Positions 27,772-37,133 of a DNA stretch of 64,000 nucleotides are shown here, piece after piece. This DNA comes from Sediminibacterium sp. C3. GTDB taxonomy: Bacteria > Bacteroidota > Bacteroidia > Chitinophagales > Chitinophagaceae. The translations under genes were made by a program, and so were the position numbers. Position 1 is the first letter of the stretch. Each line of letters opens with the position of its first letter. The notes beneath the pieces were generated by a model that searched no databases, was not told the DNA's origin, and was given only the letters and a program-made list of their open reading frames with translations. The stretch covers positions 588,219 through 652,218 of the forward strand of contig NZ_KI669560.1 in the NCBI RefSeq assembly GCF_000508085.1. The letters are read 5' to 3'.

Positions 27772-28992
27772 CTATCGCTGAGCAGGCTGGTATTCATATA
27801 CCACTTCAAATGCCTGTTTTTTCAAAGAAGGAATTCCCTGACCAATTTTTAAATCCTTCCATTGCGGTGTTGGTTCGCATACCCAGTAAGGATTTCCCTT
27901 GTACATGATAGGATTGCTTTGAGGTGCATCAAACTGAACGGCAACAGTTACATGTTGTGGATAGGATAATACGATCATTGGAAGATTGTAAATTTCTTTT
28001 ATCAGATAAAAGAAAAAGGCAGCCCGGTCCTCGCAATCACTGTAAGCTGAATACAAAGTTTGTTCTGGCGAAAAGCGCATGTCCTTTCCATAAATGGCTG
28101 CATCGTTTTCAAAAGCAAAGGAAGATCTGGTTAAGTGCATCAGGTAGTCAACTCCTTTTTTCTGATCCATTTTCCCCACTACTTCCTTTAATGCAGGAAT
28201 CAATGACTGATAAGTGGTGTTGCTTAATGGTGCTGTAAACTGCATAGCATATTCAACGGAAGGATAGTTGTTGAATAGTTTGTTGATAGACTTGTTCACT
28301 TTTACTTTAAACTCATAATTCCTTTGCCCATAAGCAAATTGAAGCGGCTTAATTTCATACAGAACCGGATTAAAATCGGGCATTTTGTTAATTTTATAAG
28401 AGAAGGCTTTTGCTAAACCAGTTCTTCTGGTTAATTCTATATTTTGAAAGCTGCCCGCATTAAAATCGATATTGCTACCATAATCGTGATAGTTCAGACA
28501 AATATATTGAGTGCCCTTCAACACCATTGAAGGTATATCATACACACTTTCACCAGATTGAATATACATGAGTAAGGTATCGTTTCTTAAACGAGTAATG
28601 GCATCATACCCCGTTTGGTTCAGCAAAAACCATTTATATAATGTGTAACGATGATAATTGTCTTTTTTAGGACTGATGGCTTCTGCAGTGGTTCTGATTA
28701 ACTGATAAAACAACCAGTCATCCAGTTGCTTTTCGTTTTTATATGCCTGAAGATTATTTACCAGTTGTTGAAAAGGGAGTTGATTCAGGGCAGTATAAAA
28801 TTCTTCAATTACCGAATGGGTCAGCGGAGTGGTTAATGTAACCTGCAATTGATGAACAACAGGGGTATGCACTGTATCCCCATAGAAATCTACATAGGAA
28901 TTTTCTGCAGCTATTCTATTTAGCTGAGCCAGCGCGGGCTTACCAAGCATACAGCCCCAAAGAATCAATATGGTCCAGATACCTCTTTTCAC
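27772..28992 (-). CDS. Exported transglutaminase-like cysteine protease family protein
   Basis: A 406-residue protein with a signal peptide (MKRGIWTILILWGCMLGKPALAQ). The C-terminal third has a transglutaminase-like core: the Cys in YSAYSDCEDRAAFF, the His in VLSYPQHVTVAVQF, and an acidic residue in PYWVCEPT where the third triad member is expected. The N-terminal 250 residues do not match anything I can name. Activity as a peptidase or amide-forming enzyme in the periplasm is possible, but many Bacteroidota proteins with this core are uncharacterised. It is transcribed alone, convergent with the cyclophilin and divergent from uvrB. Confidence 0.7.
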   Translation of the reverse strand: MKRGIWTILILWGCMLGKPALAQLNRIAAENSYVDFYGDTVHTPVVHQLQVTLTTPLTHSVIEEFYTALNQLPFQQLVNNLQAYKNEKQLDDWLFYQLIRTTAEAISPKKDNYHRYTLYKWFLLNQTGYDAITRLRNDTLLMYIQSGESVYDIPSMVLKGTQYICLNYHDYGSNIDFNAGSFQNIELTRRTGLAKAFSYKINKMPDFNPVLYEIKPLQFAYGQRNYEFKVKVNKSINKLFNNYPSVEYAMQFTAPLSNTTYQSLIPALKEVVGKMDQKKGVDYLMHLTRSSFAFENDAAIYGKDMRFSPEQTLYSAYSDCEDRAAFFFYLIKEIYNLPMIVLSYPQHVTVAVQFDAPQSNPIMYKGNPYWVCEPTPQWKDLKIGQGIPSLKKQAFEVVYEYQPAQR

Positions 28993-29101
28993 TGATAGTG
29001 GATTCTTTTAAAGTTACAAAAAGGTAACAATTAATTAATATTAAGTTTTTTCAAAGCCTTGTTAAAAAGCAGCAAACTCCCCTTTTTGCGCTATTTACGG
29101 T

Positions 29102-29109
29102 TAAATTTG
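29102..29109 (+). promoter_or_regulatory. Possible -7 element of the uvrB promoter
   Basis: TAAATTTG is an exact TAnnTTTG match 15 bases before the uvrB ATG. The nearest TTG (29086-29088) is only 13 bases upstream, shorter than the usual spacing. Confidence 0.4.
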
Positions 29110-29124
29110 TCCCATAATTAAGCC

Positions 29125-31161
29125 ATGCCTTTTCAATTACACACGAATTATCAGCCAGCAGGAGATCAGCCCAAAGCCATTGAAGCCCTGGTGCGTGGCG
29201 TAAACGAAGGAGAACAGTACCAGACATTGCTGGGGGTAACGGGTAGCGGTAAAACTTTTACCATTGCCAACCTGATTCAACAGGTACAGCGCCCTACCCT
29301 GGTTTTAACGCATAACAAAACCCTGGTAGCGCAGTTATACGGAGAGTTCAAACAGTTTTTTCCCGAGAATGCGGTTGGGTATTTTGTGAGTTATTACGAT
29401 TATTATCAGCCGGAAGCCTATATGCCGGTAACCGGAACCTATATTGAGAAAGACCTCAGCATCAACGAGGAACTCGATAAATTAAGGCTTCAGGCTACCA
29501 CTCAATTGTTAAGCGGCAGAAGGGATATTATTGTCGTAGCCAGCGTTAGCTGTATCTATGGTATGGGTAATCCTACCGAATATGAAAATGGAATTATCCG
29601 AATTCAAAAAGGACAGGTATTGTCGAGACAGGGATTTTTACATTCACTGGTTAACTCTTTATACAATCGTTCGCAGGGCGATTTTACCCGCGGAACTTTC
29701 AGGGTAAAGGGAGACACGGTAGACATTAATCTGCCCTATGTAGATTTTGGTTACCGCATTACTTTTTTCGGAGACGAAATTGAAGAGATAGAAAGCATTG
29801 ATACGGCTACGAACAAACGCATTGGCCTCATGGATGCGGCTGCCATCTTCCCCGCAAACCTTTACCTGGCTCCTAAAGACATGATTACGCAAGTCATGCA
29901 TGAGATTCAGGATGAAATGATGTTGCAGGTAGAATATTTTAAATCGGTGGGCAAGTTTATTGAGGCATCGCGTTTAAAAGAAAGAGTAGAATACGATCTG
30001 GAAATGATCAGAGAGCTGGGCTATTGCAATGGTATAGAAAACTACTCAAGGTTTTTCGACAGAAGAAAACCTGGCACCCGTCCTTTCTGTTTGCTCGATT
30101 ATTTCCCAAAAGATTTTTTATGTGTGATAGATGAAAGCCACCAGACCATTCCGCAGATTGCTGGTATGTATGGCGGCGACAGAAGCAGAAAGCTTGTGTT
30201 AGTAGATTATGGTTTCCGCTTGCCCAGTGCCATGGACAACCGACCGCTCAACTTTCATGAGTTTGAGAGCCTGACCGGCCAGACCATATTTGTTAGTGCT
30301 ACACCCGGAGAATATGAGCTAGAAAAAACAGGGGGTGTAGTGGTAGAGCAGGTAGTACGTCCTACCGGCTTATTGGATCCCCCTATTGAAATAAGACCCA
30401 GCACCAACCAGATTGATGATTTACTCGATGCCATAGATGATCGGGTTAAAAAAGGTGACCGTGTGTTGGTAACCACCCTTACCAAAAGAATGGCGGAGGA
30501 AATGGATAAATACCTGGGAAGAATCAATATCAAATCCAAATACATTCACTCCGATGTAGACACTTTGGAACGCGTAGAAATTCTACGGGACCTGCGTTTG
30601 GGCGTAATTGATGTATTGGTGGGTGTGAATTTATTGAGGGAGGGATTGGACCTGCCGGAAGTTTCGCTGGTGGCTATTTTGGACGCAGACAAAGAAGGGT
30701 TTTTGCGCAACGAACGTTCCTTAACGCAAACGGCGGGTCGTGCTGCAAGAAATGTAAACGGTCTGGTGATTTTTTATGCCGATAAAATGACCGAGAGCAT
30801 GCAACGCACGATTGATGAAACCAATCGCAGAAGAGCCAAGCAAATTGCCTATAACCAGGAACACAATATCATTCCAACTACCGTAACCAAGAGCAAGGAA
30901 CAGGTTTTTGCCCAGACTTCTGTGCTGGATATCAAGGGCTATGATCCATCCAATCCTTATGCAGTGCAGGCCAGCGAACCATTGGTGGTGCATGCAGCAG
31001 AAGAGCAGGAAACGTTTAGTACCATACCACAGGTTGAGAATGCAATTAAAAAAGTGAAGAAAGAAATGGAGAAAGCAGCCCGCGATTTAGACTTTATTGA
31101 AGCAGCAAGATTAAGAGATGAAATGTTCAACCTGCAAAAAAAGCTGGAAGCCATGAAATAA
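29125..31161 (+). CDS. uvrB: UvrABC excinuclease subunit B
   Basis: A 678-residue protein, normal length for the damage-verifying helicase of nucleotide excision repair. Features: Walker A (GVTGSGKTFT), the beta-hairpin region YYDYYQPEAYMP that clamps DNA, the DESHQTIPQ helicase box, FVSATPGEYE, the late motif GVNLLREGLDLPEVSLV, TQTAGRAARN, and the C-terminal UVR domain (about residues 640-675, ARDLDFIEAARLRDEM) that binds UvrC. It is a single-gene unit with an apparent promoter just upstream. Confidence 0.98.
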   Translation: MPFQLHTNYQPAGDQPKAIEALVRGVNEGEQYQTLLGVTGSGKTFTIANLIQQVQRPTLVLTHNKTLVAQLYGEFKQFFPENAVGYFVSYYDYYQPEAYMPVTGTYIEKDLSINEELDKLRLQATTQLLSGRRDIIVVASVSCIYGMGNPTEYENGIIRIQKGQVLSRQGFLHSLVNSLYNRSQGDFTRGTFRVKGDTVDINLPYVDFGYRITFFGDEIEEIESIDTATNKRIGLMDAAAIFPANLYLAPKDMITQVMHEIQDEMMLQVEYFKSVGKFIEASRLKERVEYDLEMIRELGYCNGIENYSRFFDRRKPGTRPFCLLDYFPKDFLCVIDESHQTIPQIAGMYGGDRSRKLVLVDYGFRLPSAMDNRPLNFHEFESLTGQTIFVSATPGEYELEKTGGVVVEQVVRPTGLLDPPIEIRPSTNQIDDLLDAIDDRVKKGDRVLVTTLTKRMAEEMDKYLGRINIKSKYIHSDVDTLERVEILRDLRLGVIDVLVGVNLLREGLDLPEVSLVAILDADKEGFLRNERSLTQTAGRAARNVNGLVIFYADKMTESMQRTIDETNRRRAKQIAYNQEHNIIPTTVTKSKEQVFAQTSVLDIKGYDPSNPYAVQASEPLVVHAAEEQETFSTIPQVENAIKKVKKEMEKAARDLDFIEAARLRDEMFNLQKKLEAMK

Positions 31162-31198
31162 TTCTTCCTCCGCAGAATTCATTAAATTTAAGCAAGCA

Positions 31199-31206
31199 TA
31201 TTTTTG
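31199..31206 (+). promoter_or_regulatory. Possible -7 element of the GH32 gene promoter
   Basis: TATTTTTG is an exact TAnnTTTG match that ends 4 bases before the ATG at 31211, which would make the message leaderless. No good -33 TTG is seen. Confidence 0.35.
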
Positions 31207-31210
31207 ATTC

Positions 31211-32698
31211 ATGAAAAAACTGGTACTCCTTCTCCTTACGATTATACCTTTTGTAATGCAGGCACAAACGCCCTATTATGCAGAACGCTTCAGGCCCCAG
31301 TACCATTTTACTTCTCAGAAAAACTGGATCAACGACCCGAATGGATTGATTTACCACAATGGTGAATACCATTTGTTTTATCAGCACAATCCGTTTGGAA
31401 ACAATTGGGGTTTTATGAGTTGGGGACATTCGGTGAGCAAGGACCTGGTGAAGTGGACACCCCTGCCTTTGGCACTGAGAGTAGAGGGAGGCAAAATGGC
31501 TTTTTCCGGATCGGTCGTGTATGATGCAAAAAATACCAGCGCACTGAGTAGTAACAAAGAGAATCCTCCGCTGGTAGCCGTGTTTACTGCACACGACAGT
31601 CTCAATCAATCCCAACACCTGGCTTATAGCATTGATAATGGAAGATCCTGGAGCAGGTATTCCGGAAATCCGGTTCTGGATTTGAACATGACCGATTTCA
31701 GAGACCCCAATGTATTCTGGCACGACAAGACTAAACAGTGGGTAATGGTAGTGGCCATGCCCAATGAAAAAATGATTTCTTTTTACACCTCTTTTAGTTT
31801 AAAGCAGTGGACCTATCAGGGCGACTTCGGTCCCATTGGGGATACATCGGGCGTTTGGGAATGCCCTGATTTAATTCAGGTACCGGTGGTTGGTGAACCC
31901 GACAAAAAGAAATGGATTTTACTGGTATCTCAGAATTCCAGCATGCAATATTTTGTGGGTGAATTTGATGGATATAAATTCTATAACGAAAACCCATCCA
32001 ACAAAGTAGTACGTCCCGATTATGGCAGCGATTATTATGCAGCCATTACGTACAAAAATACACCCGATAAAATTCCGGTTTCTGTAGGTTGGGTAAACAA
32101 CTGGAATTATGCCAACGAAATTCCCACCAACCCCTGGAAAGGAGCCATGTCCATTCCCAGAAAATTGGCCGTGAAAAAAATGGGATCGGAATGGGTGCTG
32201 GTACAGGAACCCATCAAGGCCTTGCGTGCCATGCGTTCTACGGGTCAGGTATTGAATGGACCCATTGCTGTTAAGAATGGTTATACCCTTCCTTTCCGCA
32301 GCAATTGTTTTGAAATGGAAGTAGATCTAAAGCCTGCTATTACCAGTATCAGTGGGATTAAAATTGCCGTAGGAGGCAACCGTAGTTTTGTGATTGGTTA
32401 CGACGCCACTTTGGAACAACTCTTTATAGACAGAACCAATACACCATCCGGCTTCAGTAGACAGTATCCGTATTTTGCCAAGAAGAATGCCTATTTAAAA
32501 CAGCAGAACGACAAAGTGAAGCTGCATATATTTTTTGATAAGAGCATTATAGAAGTATATGCCAATGACGGAGAGCTGGTATTTACTTCACAAATATTTC
32601 CTGAAGAAAATGATACAGGCATAGAGTTTTTCAGCGATGGAAATGTTTCTGTCTTCGAAAATATATGGTTCTGGCCTATGAGATCCATCTGGAAATAA
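31211..32698 (+). CDS. Secreted glycoside hydrolase family 32 enzyme (fructan or sucrose hydrolase)
   Basis: A 495-residue protein with a signal peptide (MKKLVLLLLTIIPFVMQAQ). The five-bladed propeller carries all GH32 catalytic motifs: the nucleophile in NWINDPNGLIY, the transition-state stabiliser in DFRDPNVFW and the acid/base Glu in VWECPDL. A C-terminal beta-sandwich follows (about residues 350-490, ending with IIEVYANDGELVFTSQIFP). The family cleaves beta-fructosides such as levan, inulin or sucrose. No SusCD pair, fructokinase or transporter gene is near, so it stands outside a standard utilisation locus. Confidence 0.93.
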   Translation: MKKLVLLLLTIIPFVMQAQTPYYAERFRPQYHFTSQKNWINDPNGLIYHNGEYHLFYQHNPFGNNWGFMSWGHSVSKDLVKWTPLPLALRVEGGKMAFSGSVVYDAKNTSALSSNKENPPLVAVFTAHDSLNQSQHLAYSIDNGRSWSRYSGNPVLDLNMTDFRDPNVFWHDKTKQWVMVVAMPNEKMISFYTSFSLKQWTYQGDFGPIGDTSGVWECPDLIQVPVVGEPDKKKWILLVSQNSSMQYFVGEFDGYKFYNENPSNKVVRPDYGSDYYAAITYKNTPDKIPVSVGWVNNWNYANEIPTNPWKGAMSIPRKLAVKKMGSEWVLVQEPIKALRAMRSTGQVLNGPIAVKNGYTLPFRSNCFEMEVDLKPAITSISGIKIAVGGNRSFVIGYDATLEQLFIDRTNTPSGFSRQYPYFAKKNAYLKQQNDKVKLHIFFDKSIIEVYANDGELVFTSQIFPEENDTGIEFFSDGNVSVFENIWFWPMRSIWK

Positions 32699-32727
32699 AC
32701 ACGATCTTTGCACAGTAAAATAATACT

Positions 32728-33801
32728 ATGAGTTTCAGGAATTTTAAGATGGTCAGTTATGTGGTTTTCGGCCGCGGAAGTTTTAATCAGTTGGATGAAA
32801 TTTTAACGCCGCACAGAAAGGGAGATGCTCCCATGGTGTTTCTGGTGGACCATTTTTTTGAAGGCAAAGCTTTACTCAACAGAATTCCTTTAAGAGGAAA
32901 AGATAAAATTATACTGGCAGATGTAACCTATGAACCCAAGACTACACAAGTAGACGCATTGGCCCGTTCTTTAAGAGAAGAATTTGGAACCATCAGCGGA
33001 GTAATTGGTATTGGAGGCGGATCTACCATGGATCTGGCCAAAGCAGTTTCCTTGATGATGACCAATCCGGGTTCCTCTGCAGACTATCAGGGCTGGGATC
33101 TGGTGCAGGTTCCGGGAGTATATAAAGTAGGTATTCCAACCTTAAGCGGAACAGGTGCTGAAGTGAGCAGAACCACGGTATTAACAGGACCTACCCGTAA
33201 ACTCGGAATGAATTCTGATTTTACTCCTTTCGATCAGATTGTGCTGGATCCTGAATTAACAAAGGATGCGCCGGTGAATCAGCGTTTTTATACAGGTATG
33301 GATTGTTATATCCATTGCATTGAAAGCTTGGAAGGCACTTACTTAAATGAGTTCAGCAAAAGCTATGGCGAGAAGGCCCTACAGCTTTGTCAGAAAGTAT
33401 TTGTAGAGAAGAATCACTGGGACGATGAATCGGATGATCAGTTGATGATGGCATCTTATGCAGGTGGAATGAGCATTGCTTATTCTCAGGTGGGAGTTGC
33501 GCATGCGGTGAGTTATGGCTTAAGCTATTTACTCGGCACCAAACATGGTATAGGCAATTGCATCGTAATGAATCACCTGGAAGAATACTATCCTGCCGGA
33601 GTTAAGGAATTCAAATTAATGGTGGAGAAAAACAATATTGAAATTCCACAGGGCATCTGCAAGGGTTTAACCGATGAGCAATTCGACACCATGATGAATG
33701 TATCCTTAGGCATGAAACCCTTATGGGAGAATGCTTTGGGCAACGACTGGGAAAAAATCATGACCCGCGAAAAACTCAGAGAGCTTTACGAACGATTATA
33801 A
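32728..33801 (+). CDS. kdnB: Iron-type alcohol dehydrogenase, probable Kdo 8-oxidase (KdnB-like)
   Basis: A 357-residue protein of the metal-dependent alcohol dehydrogenase family. The NAD-binding GIGGGSTMDLAKAVS, the GTGAEVSRT loop, the metal Asp in GMDCYIHCIES and the metal His residues in VAHAVSYGL and GTKHGIGN are present. The start (NFKMVSYVVFGRGSFNQL), SADYQGWDLVQVPGVYK and the overall pattern resemble KdnB of Shewanella, which oxidises the C8 alcohol of Kdo before transamination to 8-amino-Kdo. The convergent neighbour is a CMP-Kdo synthetase (kdsB), which supports the call. The partner transaminase kdnA is not in the window. Confidence 0.75.
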   Translation: MSFRNFKMVSYVVFGRGSFNQLDEILTPHRKGDAPMVFLVDHFFEGKALLNRIPLRGKDKIILADVTYEPKTTQVDALARSLREEFGTISGVIGIGGGSTMDLAKAVSLMMTNPGSSADYQGWDLVQVPGVYKVGIPTLSGTGAEVSRTTVLTGPTRKLGMNSDFTPFDQIVLDPELTKDAPVNQRFYTGMDCYIHCIESLEGTYLNEFSKSYGEKALQLCQKVFVEKNHWDDESDDQLMMASYAGGMSIAYSQVGVAHAVSYGLSYLLGTKHGIGNCIVMNHLEEYYPAGVKEFKLMVEKNNIEIPQGICKGLTDEQFDTMMNVSLGMKPLWENALGNDWEKIMTREKLRELYERL

Positions 33802-33833
33802 TAAACGTAATAAAACCCGCTCGAAGATTTTCT

Positions 33834-34550
33834 TTATAAAAGTTTAGCCGCTTTGATTAAATCTTCGGGCGTGTCTATTTCTACCCCCATGTATTGGGTC
33901 AATACCATTTTTAGCGGAACCCCGTATTCCAGATAGCGAAGGCATTCAATTTTTTCAGCTGCTTCCAGTGGCGTCATCGGCCAATTTGTAAAATGAATCA
34001 GCGCCTGTTTTCTGAAAGCGTATACACCAATATGTTCGTAGTAAGGAATGGTAATGCTTTTGTCTCTGGGATATGGAATAACACTGCGCGAAAAGAACAG
34101 CGAATTCATATTTCTATCTACCGCAACTTTTACATAGTTAGGGTCTTCTATAGATGTTTGATCTTTTAATTCCTGCATCAAAGAAGCTACCTGTACTTTT
34201 TCATCAGCAAAAACCGCCAGTAATTTTTCCAAAGGATCTTTTTGTACAAAGGGTTCGTCTCCCTGAACGTTTACAATAATATCAACGTCCATATCTGCGG
34301 CCGCTTCTGCAATCCGGTCGCTCCCACTCTCGTGATTTTTTTTGCTCATCACTGCCTTACCGCCATGGCTGGTAATTTCATTGAAAATGATATCGCTGTC
34401 GGTTACCACTACCACATCGCTGAACAATCCCGTTGCTATTGTATTGTCATAAGTATGACGAATCACGGATTTATTTCCCAATTGCTGCATCAGCTTGGCA
34501 GGAAAACGAGTGGCAGCATAACGCGCAGGAATCATGGCAACAATCTTCAT
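33834..34550 (-). CDS. kdsB: CMP-Kdo synthetase (3-deoxy-manno-octulosonate cytidylyltransferase)
   Basis: A 238-residue cytosolic enzyme that activates Kdo (or 8-amino-Kdo) with CTP for attachment to lipid A. Visible motifs are the nucleotide loop IPARYAATRFPAKLM, SGSDRIAEAA, the metal-binding VNVQGDEPF, and the end YMGVEIDTPEDLIKA. Length is normal. It converges with the KdnB-like gene. The minus-strand element CATCTTTG (34565-34572) lies 14 bases before its ATG and could be its -7 box. If KdnB really acts here, the substrate may be the 8-amino sugar, as in Shewanella. Confidence 0.93.
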   Translation of the reverse strand: MKIVAMIPARYAATRFPAKLMQQLGNKSVIRHTYDNTIATGLFSDVVVVTDSDIIFNEITSHGGKAVMSKKNHESGSDRIAEAAADMDVDIIVNVQGDEPFVQKDPLEKLLAVFADEKVQVASLMQELKDQTSIEDPNYVKVAVDRNMNSLFFSRSVIPYPRDKSITIPYYEHIGVYAFRKQALIHFTNWPMTPLEAAEKIECLRYLEYGVPLKMVLTQYMGVEIDTPEDLIKAAKLL

Positions 34551-34613
34551 ATAGAAACTTTGTACAAAGATGCACTACCTCGGGCTGAAGTAGAAAAAAA
34601 TGATTCGGAAATA

Positions 34614-35435
34614 TTAATACTGGGTTTTTATTGAGTTGTCGAAAGGAATTTTTAGCTGATAGTTGAGTTGCTCGTCTGTACTGTCATCCAGTACATCCAA
34701 TCCGTAACGTAAAGAATCTACGGGGGTGTAATTATAGGTTCCAAACAAACGGTCCCAGATAGAAAAGATATTGCCGTAATTGCTGTCTGTTTGTGGTTGT
34801 TTATAGTGATGATGCACTTTGTGCATATTCGGAGAAATAATGATCCAGCTGATGGCATTGTCTAACCAGAGTGGCAAGCGCATATTCGCATGATTGAACT
34901 GAGACAAAACCGCACTTAAACTCTGGTACAACATTACCAGCCACATAGGTGCTCCACAGATAATTACACCGATGGTAGTAAACACCGCTCTGAAAACACT
35001 TTCACCAGGATGGTGTCTGTTGGCGGTGGTAGTATCTACATGGGTATCTGCATGATGCACCATATGAAACTTCCACATCCATTTTATTTTGTGTTCAATG
35101 AAATGAATGAAATAAGCCCCAACCAAATCAAGCAATAACAATCCACCAATCAGCATTACCCAGGCTGGCAGGGTGGTCAACTGCAATAAACCAAATTGAT
35201 TTGCAATGGCCCACTCACTGGCTTTTACAATCACCAATGCAAAAGCAAAGTTGATGATAATGGTAGTGGCGGTGAAAAACAAATTGATACCAGCGTGATG
35301 GTATTTATTGTATTTGAACCTGGCCAATGGTACAATCCCTTCAACAATCCAGAAAAACAAAATACCACCTGCTAATATCAGGGCCCTGTGTAAACTGGGA
35401 ATGGTGTTGAAATAGTCAATGATGGATGCTATCAT
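34614..35435 (-). CDS. Fatty acid hydroxylase / sterol desaturase family membrane protein
   Basis: A 273-residue integral membrane di-iron enzyme with the family His clusters: HFIEHKIKWMWKFHMVHHAD, NRHHPGE, and NMHKVHHHYKQ near the end. Hydrophobic helices lie at about residues 15-35, 45-70, 85-110 and 145-165. It is related in type to the protein at 4980 but not close to it in sequence. It lies 11 bases downstream of dnaN on the same strand, so it may be read from the dnaN promoter. The substrate is unknown. Confidence 0.85.
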   Translation of the reverse strand: MIASIIDYFNTIPSLHRALILAGGILFFWIVEGIVPLARFKYNKYHHAGINLFFTATTIIINFAFALVIVKASEWAIANQFGLLQLTTLPAWVMLIGGLLLLDLVGAYFIHFIEHKIKWMWKFHMVHHADTHVDTTTANRHHPGESVFRAVFTTIGVIICGAPMWLVMLYQSLSAVLSQFNHANMRLPLWLDNAISWIIISPNMHKVHHHYKQPQTDSNYGNIFSIWDRLFGTYNYTPVDSLRYGLDVLDDSTDEQLNYQLKIPFDNSIKTQY

Positions 35436-35446
35436 GGACAGTACAA

Positions 35447-36562
35447 TTAGTTATTCAACATCAACGGCATTACCAGCATCAAAAGGTCTTCGCCTTCTGC
35501 CTGCTCGGTTGGTTTAATTAAACCAGCCTTGGTTGGTGTAGACAATTCCATTTTAACATCGTCGGTATCTGCTGCGTTCAGCATTTCAATTAAGAAACGT
35601 GCATTGAAAGCAATTTGTAAATCTTCTCCATCGTACTGACAGCTCATGCGCTCGTTACCTTCAAAGCTGAAGTCAACATCTTGCGCAGCCATTTGTAGCT
35701 CTGCACCGGTAATATTCAAAGCTACCTGGTTGGTGCTTTTGTTAGAGAATACATTCACGCGACGCAGTGCATTCTGGAAAGAAGATTTGTTTACAATCAG
35801 CTTATAAGGATTGTCTGCAGGAATCACCACTTTGTAATCGGGGAAACGGGCATCAATCAAACGACAAATCATATGCGTAGAACCATGCTTCACAAACAAG
35901 TGATTGCTGTTGTAGCTGATGGTTAGTTCGTCTTCATTATCAGGCAAAGCATTCTTCAATAAATTCAATGGCTTCTTAGGCACAATGAATGAATCGGTCT
36001 TGGTAGCATGGGTATCGGTGCGCTTGTAACGTACCAGTCTGTGCGCATCGGTTGCTACAAACTGAACGCCATCCTTGCTCAACTCAAAAAATACGCCCGT
36101 CATAGCAGGTCTTAAATCATCGTTGCTTACTGCAAATAAAGTTTTATTGATAGCAGTCAGCAATGCACCACTGTGCATGGTAAAGCTGGTGGTATCATCT
36201 GCTGATGGTTCTTTTGGAAAATTATCAGGGTTCTCTCCCATTACCTTGTACTTACCATTGTCACTGGTAATTTCTACCGCAAAGTTTTTGTCAATGGTGA
36301 AAGTAAGCGGCTGGTCTGCAATATTCTTTAGTGAATCCATTAAGATTTTTGCAGGAATACAAACGCGGCCATTGGCCTTGCTTTCCACATCCATCTGAAC
36401 ACGCATGACCGTTTCCAGATCGGTAGCCACTACATTTAATTTTTTATCTTCTATTTCAAACAAAAAGTCTTCAAGAATCGGAAGTACAGTATTGGCATTA
36501 ATTACACCACTGATCTGCTGCAAATGCTTTAACAGGGAAGAGGAAGAAACGATAAATTTCAT
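35447..36562 (-). CDS. dnaN: DNA polymerase III sliding clamp (beta subunit)
   Basis: A 371-residue protein of normal length with three clamp folds. Recognisable segments are the start MKFIVSSSSLLKHLQQISGVI, NTVLPILEDFLFEI, the central FVATDAHRLVRYK, LIDARFPDY, and the C-terminal LMLVMPLMLNN, the segment that in other clamps lies near the partner-binding pocket. It encircles DNA and tethers polymerase III. It has its own well-formed promoter. dnaA and recF are not next to it, so the usual dnaA-dnaN order is not kept here. Confidence 0.97.
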   Translation of the reverse strand: MKFIVSSSSLLKHLQQISGVINANTVLPILEDFLFEIEDKKLNVVATDLETVMRVQMDVESKANGRVCIPAKILMDSLKNIADQPLTFTIDKNFAVEITSDNGKYKVMGENPDNFPKEPSADDTTSFTMHSGALLTAINKTLFAVSNDDLRPAMTGVFFELSKDGVQFVATDAHRLVRYKRTDTHATKTDSFIVPKKPLNLLKNALPDNEDELTISYNSNHLFVKHGSTHMICRLIDARFPDYKVVIPADNPYKLIVNKSSFQNALRRVNVFSNKSTNQVALNITGAELQMAAQDVDFSFEGNERMSCQYDGEDLQIAFNARFLIEMLNAADTDDVKMELSTPTKAGLIKPTEQAEGEDLLMLVMPLMLNN

Positions 36563-36581
36563 ATGAACGTTTTAATCTGGA

Positions 36582-36613
36582 CAAACTTACTGTAAAGGGA
36601 CGATATTTCACAA
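36582..36613 (-). promoter_or_regulatory. dnaN promoter
   Basis: On the minus strand TTG (36613-36611) is followed after exactly 21 bases by TAAGTTTG (36589-36582), a perfect Bacteroidota -33/-7 pair. The ATG lies 20 bases further on, so the leader would be short. This is the best promoter match I found in the window. Confidence 0.65.
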
Positions 36614-36632
36614 GCAATTTACACCCAAAATA

Positions 36633-37052
36633 TCAGCCATTGTAGAAGTTGAGCCGGTCAATCAGCTCCTGGTATTTGATCTTGTTAATGGGCTTGACAA
36701 TATAGTCGGTAACCCCGCTGTATTCCTTAGATCGCTGTATATCGCAATCGTCTACGGAAGAGCTCACCATATAGATATAAATGGGCTTTTTGAAACGTTC
36801 CATTAACTTATGGTATTCGTCTAAAAACTGCCACCCGTTCATGATGGGCATATTGATATCAAGGAAAATCACATCCGGTAATTCCTGTTGGCCGCTTTCT
36901 ACTTTCTCTTTAAAAAATCCAATGGCTTCACTCCCGTTGTAAAACGACAATATATTCTTGGCCAGTCCGGTGGACTCCAAAATTTTTCGTGAAGTAAACT
37001 GATAGATTTTATCGTCGTCTATCAAACAAACATTGTATTGTGTTACAGCCAT
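36633..37052 (-). CDS. Single-domain response regulator
   Basis: A 139-residue lone receiver domain. The acidic residues are in CLIDDDKIYQF, the phospho-acceptor Asp in VIFLDINMPIMNGWQF, the switch Ser in YMVSSSVDD and the Lys in DYIVKPIN. There is no output domain, so it probably signals by protein contact or works in a phosphorelay, as CheY or Spo0F do. No kinase gene is adjacent. An exact TATATTTG box at 37107-37100 on the minus strand could be its -7 element. Confidence 0.92.
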   Translation of the reverse strand: MAVTQYNVCLIDDDKIYQFTSRKILESTGLAKNILSFYNGSEAIGFFKEKVESGQQELPDVIFLDINMPIMNGWQFLDEYHKLMERFKKPIYIYMVSSSVDDCDIQRSKEYSGVTDYIVKPINKIKYQELIDRLNFYNG

Positions 37053-37099
37053 CTTGTGCAGGACTTCAGTTTTACCGGGGGATATTTGGGGTCCTGAAA

Positions 37100-37107
37100 C
37101 AAATATA
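37100..37107 (-). promoter_or_regulatory. Possible -7 element of the receiver-domain gene
   Basis: TATATTTG on the minus strand matches TAnnTTTG exactly and lies 47 bases before the ATG at 37052. No TTG at proper spacing was found. Confidence 0.35.
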
Positions 37108-37133
37108 ATTACTTTACCTAAAAATACTAACAG

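Noticed and set aside
28993..29050. A GTTAC/GTAAC inverted repeat upstream of the transglutaminase-like gene as an operator
   Set aside because: The arms are only five bases in an A/T-rich region and no related copies were found.
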